Source: Clostridia bacterium
Lineage (GTDB): Bacteria > Bacillota > Clostridia > Christensenellales > Aristaeellaceae
Length of the DNA: 64,000 bases
Assembly: GCA_017521565.1 (NCBI GenBank)
Contig: JAFXCE010000088.1
Span: 1-64,000, forward strand
Reading direction: 5' to 3'
Both the position numbers and the translations under genes were made by a program. Of the stretch, positions 31,405 through 39,778 are shown one piece after another. Below the pieces are notes generated by a model. That model saw only the letters and a list, made by a program, of their open reading frames with translations, made no database searches and was not told where the DNA came from. Within the stretch, counting starts at the first letter, position 1. Every line of letters starts with the position of its first letter.

Positions 31405-33402
31405 ATGGCGGAACAGAACAAAATCGGCATGCTAAATGAATTGGATGCAAAAGCGCAGAAGCTGATGGAGGATAAGGATTCCGAAAGCCGGACGAGGATA
31501 TTTGAGGGGACGATGGACAAATTGTTGACCCTTATCCTCGTGATCTGGGCAATCTTTCAGGTCTGGGGCAATACGATCGGCACGCTTGGTGCGGTGAAGC
31601 TGCGTGCGGCGCATATCATGTTTCTGCTTCCGCTGGCGTTTATGCTCTATCCGACGTACAAAAAGGAGCGCCGCCGCCGCAAAGGCATTCCCGTTTGGGA
31701 TGCGGTGCTTGTTGCGGCAACTATCGCCTGCTTTGGCTATATCCTATGGCGCTATGACGCGCTGGCGAGGACGGGCCGCCTGAACAATACAGACGTATGG
31801 GTTGGCGTGCTTTGCCTGATTGTCTCATTTGAAGCGGCGCGGCGCGCGAGCGGAAACCTCGCGGTGATCGCACTGGTATTCCTTTCGTATTTTGCGGTTT
31901 GGGGCCGCTATATTCCCGGCACGTTCGGCACCAGCGCATTTACGCTCAAGCGCGTAATCAAGGCGCTGGTATGGGACACCAACGGTATCCTTGGCACAGG
32001 CGCCGGTGTTTCTGCAACGTACATCTTCGTATTTGTTCTCTTCGGTGCGTTTCTTAAGTATTCTGGCTTCTCTCAGTTCATCAACGACATTGCGCTGACG
32101 CTGGTTGGCCGCTCTCCGGGCGGCCCGGCGAAGGTGGCGGTCATCGCCTCGGCGCTGATGGGCATGATCAATGGCTCAGCCATCGCAAACGTCGCGACGA
32201 CGGGCACGATCACCATTCCGCTGATGAAAAAGACCGGCTACAAGAAGGACTTTGCTGCGGCGGTTGAGGCGGTAGCGTCTACCGGTGGCCAGTTCACGCC
32301 GCCGATCATGGGCGCGGTCGGTTTTGTCATGGCGGAGTTCATGGCGATCAGCTATACCAAGGTCATGCTTGCCGCCGCGATTCCTGCGTTCCTGTATTAC
32401 CTGAGCTTGATCTACTCCGTGCATCTGGAAGCAAAGCGGCTGGGCCTGTCCGGCCTTGCTCCGGAGAATATTCCGAAGGCAGGGGTGGTCTTTAAGGAGC
32501 GGGGCCATCTGCTGATTCCGCTCGTCGTGCTGATGGCCATGATGTTCATGGGCTATACGCCGCTGTTTGCTGCGATCGCTGCGATCTTTGTGACGATTCC
32601 GGTTTCCTGGCTGCGCAAGGATACGCGCATGGATTTGAAGATCATCCTGCAGGCGACCATCGAAGGCAGCCGGAGTGCGATCGGTGTGGGCATCAGCTGC
32701 GTGATCATCGGTGTGGTGATCGGTTCGGTCAACATGACCAGCCTGGGCCTGAACTTCGGCAACCTGATTCTCAAGATTGTGGGCGAGGGGCAGCTGTTCC
32801 TCGGCGGCCTGATGGTTATGATCATGTCGACGATTCTGGGCATGGGCGTTCCGGGCGTGGCAGCATATGTGATCGTGTACGTCGTGGCGGTTCCTGTGCT
32901 TCGTGCAACCGGCGCGACGGAGATGGCGGCCAACATGTTCTGCCTGATCTATGCGTGCCTGTCTAACATCACCCCGCCGGTCGCTATGAGTTCGTATGTG
33001 GCGGCGGGCATCGCAGACAGCAACATGACAAAGACGTCGTTCATTGCCATGAAGCTGGGTATTGCGGGCTTCATTCTCCCGTTCTTCTTCCTCAACAACC
33101 CAGTTCTGCTCTATGGCAGCACGGAGGGTGTGGCGCTCAGCGAAACGATCCGCGCATTTGTGACCTCGTCCGTTGGCGTTCTGGCGCTGGCAGCTGGCCT
33201 TGCGGGCATGCCGGTGCTGCGCTATGGCAAGGCGACGACGGCGCTGCGCCTCGTCTGCCGCGCGATGCTGATTGCGGGCGGCCTGCTGTTCGTCAATCCG
33301 ACGCTGGCGACCGATCTGCTTGGCCTGGCGCTGATTGCCGCTGAGGTGGTCATCGACAAGATGGTGCTGGCGAAGGCAAAGCCAATTGCCCAAGCTGCGT
33401 AA
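31405..33402 (+). CDS. TRAP transporter, fused 4TM/12TM permease (TAXI type)
   Basis: A 665-residue polytopic membrane protein, the fused small and large permease subunits of a TAXI-type TRAP importer, which takes up organic acids or amino acids with Na+ or H+. Many hydrophobic segments follow a charged cytoplasmic N-terminus of about 50 residues. Conserved DctM-like stretches include SGFSQFINDIALTLVGRSPG, SALMGMINGSAIANVATTGT and MSTILGMGVPGVAAYVIVYV. I start at 31405 (GGAGG 7 bases upstream). It is controlled by the T-box leader and followed by its binding protein. Confidence 0.92.
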   Translation: MAEQNKIGMLNELDAKAQKLMEDKDSESRTRIFEGTMDKLLTLILVIWAIFQVWGNTIGTLGAVKLRAAHIMFLLPLAFMLYPTYKKERRRRKGIPVWDAVLVAATIACFGYILWRYDALARTGRLNNTDVWVGVLCLIVSFEAARRASGNLAVIALVFLSYFAVWGRYIPGTFGTSAFTLKRVIKALVWDTNGILGTGAGVSATYIFVFVLFGAFLKYSGFSQFINDIALTLVGRSPGGPAKVAVIASALMGMINGSAIANVATTGTITIPLMKKTGYKKDFAAAVEAVASTGGQFTPPIMGAVGFVMAEFMAISYTKVMLAAAIPAFLYYLSLIYSVHLEAKRLGLSGLAPENIPKAGVVFKERGHLLIPLVVLMAMMFMGYTPLFAAIAAIFVTIPVSWLRKDTRMDLKIILQATIEGSRSAIGVGISCVIIGVVIGSVNMTSLGLNFGNLILKIVGEGQLFLGGLMVMIMSTILGMGVPGVAAYVIVYVVAVPVLRATGATEMAANMFCLIYACLSNITPPVAMSSYVAAGIADSNMTKTSFIAMKLGIAGFILPFFFLNNPVLLYGSTEGVALSETIRAFVTSSVGVLALAAGLAGMPVLRYGKATTALRLVCRAMLIAGGLLFVNPTLATDLLGLALIAAEVVIDKMVLAKAKPIAQAA

Positions 33403-33473
33403 CACTGCATACAGATGCGGCGCGAAGAACGCTGCATCCGGAATATATGTCTCAAAAAGAGAGGAGAGTACCC

Positions 33474-34421
33474 ATGAAAAAGATTCTTGCGACTGCTCTG
33501 TGCCTGTGCCTTCTGCTGACCGCGTCCTGCGCGTTCGCGGCGGACATCAATTTCGTTACCGCCGGTACGGCATCCACCTTCTATCCGATCAGCGCGACTG
33601 TGGTCGGTCTGTGGAACGAGAATATCGAGGGCATGCGCGCCGTGGCGACCCCGTCCGGCGGCGGAATTGATAATCTGAACCAGGCGTACGACGGAGAGGC
33701 GCAGATCGGCATCGCCAATGCGAACCTCGTTTATCAGGCTCAGGAAGGTCTGGCTTCGTTCGAGGGCTACGCCAACGATAACCTGCGCATCTTTGCGGGT
33801 CTGTACATCAACCCGAATCAGGTCGTTGTGACCAAGGATTCCGGCATCAACAGCGTTGCTGATCTGGTGGGCAAGAAGATCTCCATCGGCGCTGCCGGCT
33901 CTACCACGGTTGATGAAGCGATTGTGCATCTTGGTGCGATCGGCAAGACGGTTGACGACATCAAGGCGGAATACATGGACACCTCTGCTGCGGCCGATGC
34001 GATCAGCAACAAGCTGCTTGACGGTGTGTGGATCATGGCCGGCACCCCGAACTCTGCCGTTACCCAGATCATGACCACCACCGATTCTAAGATCATGCCC
34101 ATCACCGCGGAAGAAGTTGAAACGCTGAAGGTGGAGTATCCGTGGTACGCTTCCTGTGAGATCCCGGCTGGCACCTATGCCGGTCAGGACGAGGCGGTTA
34201 TGACTTCCGGCGTGAAGCTCACCCTGTTCATCACGGCGGATGTCGATGAAGAGACCGTCTATCAGATGACGAAGGTCTTCTGGGAGAACTGGGATTACCT
34301 GACGGAAACCCATGCTGCGCTCAAGAAGGCAGATCCGAAGGAAGCCTGCAATGATGTCGCCGGTGTTGAGATTCATCCGGGCGCCGCTCGCTACTACCGC
34401 GAGATCGGCATTATGGAGTAA
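33474..34421 (+). CDS. TAXI-family TRAP substrate-binding protein
   Basis: A 315-residue exported solute-binding protein with a signal peptide (about 1-22, ILATALCLCLLLTASCAFA). It follows the TAXI family: NFVTAGTASTFYPISATVVG (the TAXI-like start of the mature protein), ATPSGGGIDNLNQAYDGEAQ, IGIANANLVYQAQEG, DLVGKKISIGAAGS. It delivers ligand to the fused permease encoded 71 bases upstream. TAXI proteins typically bind glutamate-like or other carboxylates; here the Phe-type T-box suggests an aromatic amino or keto acid, which is inference. A terminator at 34439-34469 ends the unit. Confidence 0.9.
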   Translation: MKKILATALCLCLLLTASCAFAADINFVTAGTASTFYPISATVVGLWNENIEGMRAVATPSGGGIDNLNQAYDGEAQIGIANANLVYQAQEGLASFEGYANDNLRIFAGLYINPNQVVVTKDSGINSVADLVGKKISIGAAGSTTVDEAIVHLGAIGKTVDDIKAEYMDTSAAADAISNKLLDGVWIMAGTPNSAVTQIMTTTDSKIMPITAEEVETLKVEYPWYASCEIPAGTYAGQDEAVMTSGVKLTLFITADVDEETVYQMTKVFWENWDYLTETHAALKKADPKEACNDVAGVEIHPGAARYYREIGIME

Positions 34422-34438
34422 TCCGTACGCATGAAATG

Positions 34439-34471
34439 CGCCGGAGGGCAGTTTCTGCTCTCCGGCTTTTT
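34439..34471 (+). terminator. Terminator after the TAXI gene
   Basis: GCCGGAGGGCAG-TTT-CTGCTCTCCGGC stem followed by TTTTTCT. A second hairpin, GGGCGG ... CCGCCC, lies at about 34496-34514, before the next gene. Confidence 0.8.
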
Positions 34472-34545
34472 CTGCGGGACGTAGGTAAGGATATCGGGCG
34501 GAGCGATGCCGCCCAATGATTATGTATACGGTTGGAGGCATAACC

Positions 34546-35511
34546 ATGAAAAAGATCGGTCTGGTCGGCATCTATTTCCCGGGCGCGTACGAAGCGCTGC
34601 ACGCCAATGTCCCGGAGGGATTTGAACTGGTGGATGTGCTCAGCCCGGAGGCGTATGACAAGCTTGCAGGTTGTGAGTATATGATTTCTCGGCTGAATAT
34701 CGATCCGAACATCATCAACTATGTGCCCAATGTCCGCTTCTGGCAGCGCTGGGGCGCCGGGTATGACCATGTGGATCTGAAGGCATGGGGCGAACGTGGC
34801 ATCCCGATTGCCATCTGCCCGGGGGTCAATTCCGGCATCGTGGCGGAGCTGGCTGTGATGCTGATGCTGGCCGGCTATCGCAATCTCCTGCAGATCAACC
34901 GCGATCTGCGTGCGGGTCATTGGCCGCGCACGGAGTACTTTGGCCGTTCGTTTATGATCAAAGGAAAGACGGTTGGCATTCTCGGCCTTGGTCACATCGG
35001 TAAAAAGGTTGCTGCGCTGGTTTCTGCCTTTGGCGCGAAGGTCATTTACTATGATATCGTGCGCCAGTGGGAGCAGGAAGAGAAGTTCGGCTATGAATTT
35101 GTCGATATGGATACGCTGCTTGAGCAAAGCGATATCTTTACCATCCATTGTCCGCTGGATGATTCGACCCGCGGGATGATCGGCTGGGAGGAACTTGGCA
35201 AAATGAAGCCGACCAGCATGCTCATCAACACGGCGCGCGGCCCGATTGTCGTTGAGGAGGCGCTGATTGACGCGCTGGAGCACGGTAAGATTGCGACAGC
35301 GGGACTGGATACGTACGAGCGTGAGCCGCTGCCCAAGGATCATCCGCTGCTGACCCTTGACAATGTCGTGGCCAGCGCGCACGCCGGCGGCAACACCAAG
35401 GATAACGACATCAACATGGTCAACTATGTGTACAGCAACATCGTCAAATTTGATCAGGGTCTGCCGCTGAATACCGAGCTGGATATTGTCAACGGAGAGT
35501 TCCTTAAATAA
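34546..35511 (+). CDS. D-2-hydroxyacid dehydrogenase
   Basis: A 321-residue NAD-dependent enzyme that reduces 2-keto acids to D-2-hydroxy acids, or the reverse. The Rossmann fingerprint is GILGLGHIGKKVAALVSAFG with the acidic YYD that selects NAD(H). The catalytic triad is visible as Arg in NTARGPIV, Glu in GLDTYEREPL and His in ASAHAGGNT. TTGGAGG lies 8 bases before the chosen ATG (34546). It follows the TRAP-TAXI operon after a terminator, so it may use read-through or an unrecognised promoter. It could act on the imported acid (a phenylpyruvate-type substrate would fit the Phe T-box), but glycerate or 3-phosphoglycerate-like substrates are not excluded. Confidence 0.87.
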   Translation: MKKIGLVGIYFPGAYEALHANVPEGFELVDVLSPEAYDKLAGCEYMISRLNIDPNIINYVPNVRFWQRWGAGYDHVDLKAWGERGIPIAICPGVNSGIVAELAVMLMLAGYRNLLQINRDLRAGHWPRTEYFGRSFMIKGKTVGILGLGHIGKKVAALVSAFGAKVIYYDIVRQWEQEEKFGYEFVDMDTLLEQSDIFTIHCPLDDSTRGMIGWEELGKMKPTSMLINTARGPIVVEEALIDALEHGKIATAGLDTYEREPLPKDHPLLTLDNVVASAHAGGNTKDNDINMVNYVYSNIVKFDQGLPLNTELDIVNGEFLK

Positions 35512-35523
35512 ACTGAAGAATAT

Positions 35524-35562
35524 GCCGCTTCCGGACGATTATGCGCCGGAGCGGTTTTTGCT
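35524..35562 (+). terminator. Terminator after the hydroxyacid dehydrogenase
   Basis: CCGCTTCCGG ... CCGGAGCGG stem (one bulged T) followed by TTTTTGC. Confidence 0.75.
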
Positions 35563-35702
35563 TCAGAGAAATCTGCGCGGGATACTGCGCTGAAGCGGCA
35601 AATCGCTTGATTCCGTCAAGGATACTTGCCAATGGGGCAGCTGCTTTTTGTAAATGGGCAAATGACGGTAAAGTTTGTCTGGCCTTCCGGGCGGGGATGG
35701 GA

Positions 35703-35708
35703 TATAAT
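35703..35708 (+). promoter_or_regulatory. -10 element for hprK
   Basis: TATAAT 32 bases before the ATG. A good -35 is not visible at 16-18 bases, so the start may need an activator or lie elsewhere. Confidence 0.4.
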
Positions 35709-35739
35709 AGAAATACCGATACAGGCGGGAGGAGCACGT

Positions 35740-36675
35740 ATGATTACGCCGAAGGAATTTGCTCAGGCGCTCGATCTGGAGGTTATTCTGCCGGAGCAGC
35801 AGCGCAGCATCAACATCAAGAAAGCGGATTTGTGCCGGCCGGGTCTGCAGTTTGCGGGCTATTTCGATATCTTTGCCAACGAACGGCCGCAGGTCATCGG
35901 CAAGACGGAGATGGCGTATCTCAATGATCTGCCGGACGATGTGCGCAGCGCACGCCTGCAGCGCTATTTTTCCTACGAGATGCCCTGCATCGTGATCGCC
36001 CGCGGCATGGATTGCCCGGATGCGCTGCTTGAGCAGGCGAGGATGTACAGCGTGCCGGTATACAGGACGCAGGAGGAAACCAGCGCCTTTACAGGCAAGG
36101 CAATCGCCTATCTGAACGAGGCCATCGCCCCGCGTACGACGCAGCATGGCGTGCTGGTGGATGTGTTCGGCGTAGGCGTGCTGATCACGGGTGAGAGCGG
36201 CGTAGGCAAGAGCGAGTGTGCGCTGGAACTGATCAAGCGCGGCCATCTGCTGGTTGCGGATGATGTGGTCGATATCGCGCGCGTGGGGAATAAGCTGCGC
36301 GGAGAATCACCGGAAATCGTGCGCGACTTCATGGAGCTGCGCGGAATTGGCATTGTGGATATCAAGCTGATCTTTGGTATCGGCGCAGTGCTGCGCAAAA
36401 AGACGGTCGATATGGTCATCCATCTGGAATTCTGGACGCCGGGCAAGGATTATGACCGCCTGGGCGCGAAGGACAAAACCATGGAAATTCTGGGCGTACC
36501 CGTCCCGCTGATCAACGTCCCGGTGCGTTCAGGCCGGAACCTGGCGATGATCGTCGAGATTGCGGCGCGCAACTGGCGGCTCAAGAACGAGGGCTACAAC
36601 GCGGTGTCCGAGCTGGATCGCAGGCTTGAAAACCTGTATGGAAAGCCCCGGCAGACGGACGGCGGAGCGGTTTAA
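35740..36675 (+). CDS. hprK: HPr kinase/phosphorylase
   Basis: A 311-residue bifunctional enzyme that phosphorylates HPr on Ser46 to drive CcpA-type carbon catabolite control. The N-terminal domain (about 1-130) is followed by the kinase domain: Walker A GESGVGKS (151-158), ECALELIKRGHLLVADD and the family signature MELRGIGIVDIKLIFGIGAV (about 197-216). The ATG at 35740 has a GGGAGG ribosome site; the upstream open frame is not needed for the family length. In many Firmicutes hprK precedes lgt; here it precedes a glucokinase gene. Confidence 0.93.
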   Translation: MITPKEFAQALDLEVILPEQQRSINIKKADLCRPGLQFAGYFDIFANERPQVIGKTEMAYLNDLPDDVRSARLQRYFSYEMPCIVIARGMDCPDALLEQARMYSVPVYRTQEETSAFTGKAIAYLNEAIAPRTTQHGVLVDVFGVGVLITGESGVGKSECALELIKRGHLLVADDVVDIARVGNKLRGESPEIVRDFMELRGIGIVDIKLIFGIGAVLRKKTVDMVIHLEFWTPGKDYDRLGAKDKTMEILGVPVPLINVPVRSGRNLAMIVEIAARNWRLKNEGYNAVSELDRRLENLYGKPRQTDGGAV

Positions 36676-36714
36676 GACAAGCAAATATCCCTTTTAAGAA
36701 AGGAAGAAAAATAT

Positions 36715-37662
36715 ATGATGTACATTGGTCTGGATGTAGGCGGCACGACCTTTAAGGCCGGCGTGGTCAATGAAAAGGGCGAGATTCTCTGCAAGGATGC
36801 GATGCCGACGGGCATCGAGCGCCCGTATCAGGAGATCATCGCGGATATGGCGGCGCTTTGCAAAAAGGTTACGGCGGATGCCGGCCTTGAGATGAAGGAC
36901 ATCGCGTCCATCGGCGTGGGCGTCCCGGGCATGTTTGACAACAAGACGGGCCGGATTCCGTTCTGTACCAACCTTGGCTGGCACGATATTCCGTTCGTTG
37001 AGGAGATGAAGAAGCATCTGGATACGAAGGTTGTCGGCGATAACGACGCGACCGTTGCCGGCCTTGCGGAGTATATTGCGGGCGTGAGCGCGGGTATCGA
37101 CTCCAGCGTGTTTATCACGCTCGGCACCGGCGTGGGCGGCGGCATCATCATCAACGGCAAGCCGTACTCCGGCGCGCACGGCGTGGGCAGCGAGATCGGC
37201 CATATCATCCTCAAGATGGACGGAGAGATGTGCACCTGCGGCAACGAGGGTTGCTTTGAGCGCTATGCATCTGCGACTGCGATCATCCGTGAGGCGCGCA
37301 AGGCGCTTGAAAAGCATCCGGAAAGCAGCATGATGGCGGCGTGCGGCGGCGATCTGGAGAAGATCAATGCGAAGATTGTCATTGACAGCGCGAAGGAAGG
37401 CGACGAAACCGCCGTGAAGGTGTTTAACGGCTATGCCCGCGCGCTGGCGCACGGCATCGTGAGCATCATCAACATGATCGATCCGGAAGTGATCGTGCTG
37501 GGCGGCGGCGTGTCTGCCGCGGGCGAGTTCCTGCTGGAGGCGGTGCGCCGCGAGCTTGCTCCGATCATCTTCTTCAAGACCATGCCGTATGCGCGCATTG
37601 AGCTGGCGCAGCTGGGCAATGATGCCGGCATCATCGGCGCTGCCATGCTGGGCAGGAAGTAA
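36715..37662 (+). CDS. glcK: ROK-family glucokinase
   Basis: A 315-residue cytoplasmic sugar kinase. It has the phosphate-binding LDVGGTTFKAGVVN near the N-terminus, the ROK signature with the zinc-binding CTCGNEGCFE (CxCGxxGCxE), and LGTGVGGGIIING. It probably phosphorylates glucose entering by non-PTS transport or released from glycogen or oligosaccharides. It lies 39 bases after hprK and 18 bases before the beta-lactamase-like gene, making a likely three-gene unit. Two adjacent ATG codons (36715 and 36718) leave the start uncertain by one residue. Confidence 0.9.
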   Translation: MMYIGLDVGGTTFKAGVVNEKGEILCKDAMPTGIERPYQEIIADMAALCKKVTADAGLEMKDIASIGVGVPGMFDNKTGRIPFCTNLGWHDIPFVEEMKKHLDTKVVGDNDATVAGLAEYIAGVSAGIDSSVFITLGTGVGGGIIINGKPYSGAHGVGSEIGHIILKMDGEMCTCGNEGCFERYASATAIIREARKALEKHPESSMMAACGGDLEKINAKIVIDSAKEGDETAVKVFNGYARALAHGIVSIINMIDPEVIVLGGGVSAAGEFLLEAVRRELAPIIFFKTMPYARIELAQLGNDAGIIGAAMLGRK

Positions 37663-37680
37663 GCAGGCAGGGAACGGAGC

Positions 37681-38451
37681 ATGAAGATTGCGGAATTCGG
37701 CGCATGGATTGCGCCGCAGCTGGAAGCGCTCGGCGGCGATACCGGCGTATATGTGAAAAACCTCGTGACCGGAGAAACGTGGTCGCGCGGGGAGGATGTG
37801 CCGGTCGTTGCGGCGAGTGTGATCAAGATTCCGGTGATGATCGAGGCATTTGCGAAGAGGGAGCGCGGAGAACTGGATTTTGACGAAATCCATGCGCTGC
37901 GCGATGAGGAACGCCTGCCGTCCTGCGGCACGCTCAAGGCGATGCACACGGGCATCGAGATGACGCTTGAGGATCTGATCAGGCTGATGATCATCGTCAG
38001 CGACAATGCGGCGACGAACATCATGATTCGCCGTGTGGGCATGGACGATGTGAATGAGACGCTGCGCAGCCTTGGCTGCGAAAAGACGACGCTCAATCGC
38101 CTGCTCTTTAACCGCGAGGCCTCCCGAAAGGGAATCAAGAACTACATCACCGCGGGCGAGATGGGCATGCTCCTTGAGCGCCTCTACCATGGTCAGGTGG
38201 TGTCGCCGGATGCGGACAGGGAAATGCTCGATATCCTGCTGGATCAGCGCCTGAACGGCAAGCTGCCCTTCTTCATCGATAGCATGGGCATCGACGTCGC
38301 GCATAAGACCGGCGAGGATGACGGGATCTCGCATGATGTGGGCATTATTTACGCGAAGGAGCCGCTGATCTGCTGCTTTGTTGGTGAGCATGTCGATGTG
38401 CCGCGCTATGAGCGGCTGATGCAGGATGCAGCCAAGGCGCTTTGCGAATGA
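37681..38451 (+). CDS. Class A beta-lactamase-related serine hydrolase
   Basis: A 256-residue serine hydrolase of the beta-lactamase2 family. Catalytic motifs are SxxK in AASVIKIPVM, SDN in IVSDNAATN and KTG in HKTGEDDG. The Glu166 equivalent of true class A enzymes is not visible: the LNRLLFNREASRKGIKNY segment carries Asn/Arg there. There is no signal peptide, so it appears cytoplasmic. It is therefore more likely a peptidase or esterase than a secreted antibiotic-resistance enzyme. It is co-transcribed with the glucokinase gene and ends at a strong terminator. Confidence 0.85.
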   Translation: MKIAEFGAWIAPQLEALGGDTGVYVKNLVTGETWSRGEDVPVVAASVIKIPVMIEAFAKRERGELDFDEIHALRDEERLPSCGTLKAMHTGIEMTLEDLIRLMIIVSDNAATNIMIRRVGMDDVNETLRSLGCEKTTLNRLLFNREASRKGIKNYITAGEMGMLLERLYHGQVVSPDADREMLDILLDQRLNGKLPFFIDSMGIDVAHKTGEDDGISHDVGIIYAKEPLICCFVGEHVDVPRYERLMQDAAKALCE

Positions 38452-38457
38452 GAATCA

Positions 38458-38493
38458 GAAGCCTTCTCCGATACATGGAGAAGGCTTCTTTTG
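38458..38493 (+). terminator. Terminator after the serine hydrolase
   Basis: AGAAGCCTTCTCC-GATACAT-GGAGAAGGCTTCT, a 13-bp perfect stem, then TTTGG. Confidence 0.85.
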
Positions 38494-38498
38494 GACGG

Positions 38499-38562
38499 TA
38501 TTTAGAAAAATATCTAAATACTTGTTGACATGGGGCAGAAATCGGCATATAATCTATTTAGA
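38499..38562 (+). promoter_or_regulatory. Consensus promoter with three SdpR-type half-sites
   Basis: TTGACA (38525-38530), a 17-base spacer and TATAAT (38548-38553). TATTTAGA occurs at 38499-38506 and 38555-38562, and its reverse complement TCTAAATA at 38513-38520. The repeats flank the -35 and abut the -10, as expected for an ArsR-type autorepressor. Confidence 0.85.
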
Positions 38563-38620
38563 AGATCTTCAAAATGGCGAGGAACAAATATGCTAAAAAT
38601 GCTTGGAAAGGGATGCGCAT

Positions 38621-38884
38621 ATGGGATTTGCTGAAACGTTTAAGGCGCTGGGTGATCCTGTGCGCCGCGAGATTCTGCTTTTGCTGAGAAGGGGACAATT
38701 GTCCGCGGGGGAGATCGGCAGCCATTTTGATATGACCGGCGCGACGATTTCCTATCATCTGAGTATTCTGAAAAAGGCGGATCTCGTGTTTGAAACGCGG
38801 GAAAAGAACTATATCTATTACGGGCTGAATACCTCCGTTGTGGAGGAGGTCATGCTCTGGCTTTCTCAGCTTAAGGGGGAGTGA
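38621..38884 (+). CDS. sdpR: SdpR-type ArsR-family autorepressor
   Basis: An 87-residue winged-helix repressor of the ArsR/SdpR type: FAETFKALGDPVRREILLLL, AGEIGSHFDMTGATISYHLS (recognition helix), ILKKADLVFETREKNYIYYG (wing). There are no metal-binding cysteines, consistent with SdpR rather than metal sensors. The stop overlaps an in-frame GTG, and the sdpI ATG is 3 bases on. In Bacillus, SdpI senses the SdpC toxin and sequesters SdpR at the membrane, relieving repression; the same loop is inferred here. Confidence 0.88.
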   Translation: MGFAETFKALGDPVRREILLLLRRGQLSAGEIGSHFDMTGATISYHLSILKKADLVFETREKNYIYYGLNTSVVEEVMLWLSQLKGE

Positions 38885-38886
38885 AT

Positions 38887-39543
38887 ATGAAAAAGAATCT
38901 GAAACAAATCTGGCAGGAGCATAAAATGCTGCTTGTCATCACCAGCTGCGTCATTCTGCTGCAGACGGTTGTGGGGATTGCGGTTTGGGATCAGCTGCCC
39001 GATCCAATCGCTACGCACTTCAACTTCCGCAATGAGCCTGACGGCTGGTCGAGCAAGGCGTTCACGGTCTTTGGCATGCCGCTGATTCTGCTGGCGCTGC
39101 ACTGGATTTGCCTGCTGGCAAGCTGCTCGCCGAATCAGATGAAAATCTACAGCGGAAAGATCAAGTATCTGCTTCTGTTTATGATTCCGACCATCTCGCT
39201 GCTGGTGATGGTGCTCTGCTACGGCTATGCGCTGGGTGCGCCGTTTGATATTGGCCGGATTGTGCTGGTGTTTATCGGTTTGATTTTTGCCGTCACAGGC
39301 AATTATTTGCCCAAAGTCCGCCGTAACTACACGACCGGCATCAAGCTTCCGTGGACTATGGCGGACGATGAAAACTGGAACAAGACGCATCGTATGGCTG
39401 CGCCGGTTTGGGTCGTCTGCGGATTAGCGCTGATCGTCTGTGGGCTGATCGGGTATACCACATGGTTTGCGTTTGCGATCATCCTCGTCATGGTGTTCCT
39501 GCCGACGTTCTATTCGCTTGCGCTGCACCTAAAAAAGAATTAA
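38887..39543 (+). CDS. sdpI: SdpI-family immunity membrane protein
   Basis: A 218-residue membrane protein with a DUF1648 segment (LPDPIATHFNFRNEPDGWSS) and an SdpI domain (VRRNYTTGIKLPWTMADDEN, then W-K-HRMAAP). About six hydrophobic segments are visible. It probably protects against a secreted peptide toxin and acts as the sensor for SdpR. No sdpC-like toxin gene is in the window, so it may provide immunity to neighbours' toxins. I prefer the ATG at 38887 over the GTG at 38881. Confidence 0.87.
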   Translation: MKKNLKQIWQEHKMLLVITSCVILLQTVVGIAVWDQLPDPIATHFNFRNEPDGWSSKAFTVFGMPLILLALHWICLLASCSPNQMKIYSGKIKYLLLFMIPTISLLVMVLCYGYALGAPFDIGRIVLVFIGLIFAVTGNYLPKVRRNYTTGIKLPWTMADDENWNKTHRMAAPVWVVCGLALIVCGLIGYTTWFAFAIILVMVFLPTFYSLALHLKKN

Positions 39544-39648
39544 CATAAAAAGCGGGCAGTGCCGCTTCCACTTCCGAACCGCTTTACAAAACCAAGTTCT
39601 TCCCTGCTCGCAGCACGGGTTTTTGCGCAATTACCTAATAGAGTAAAA

Positions 39649-39680
39649 AAGAAACGCCTCGAATGAGGCGTTTCTTTTAT
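39649..39680. terminator. Bidirectional terminator between sdpI and ABC exporter
   Basis: AAGAAACGCCTC-GAAT-GAGGCGTTTCTT, a 12-bp perfect stem with T runs on both strands. Confidence 0.9.
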
Positions 39681-39778
39681 GCTATGCGTCTTAATACTGC
39701 TGCGAAGCTGAGAAAGGGAGTCTGATGAACAATGTCCCTCAGGTGGGTCTTAGGGCGCGAGCCCTAACGTTTTCCCAG

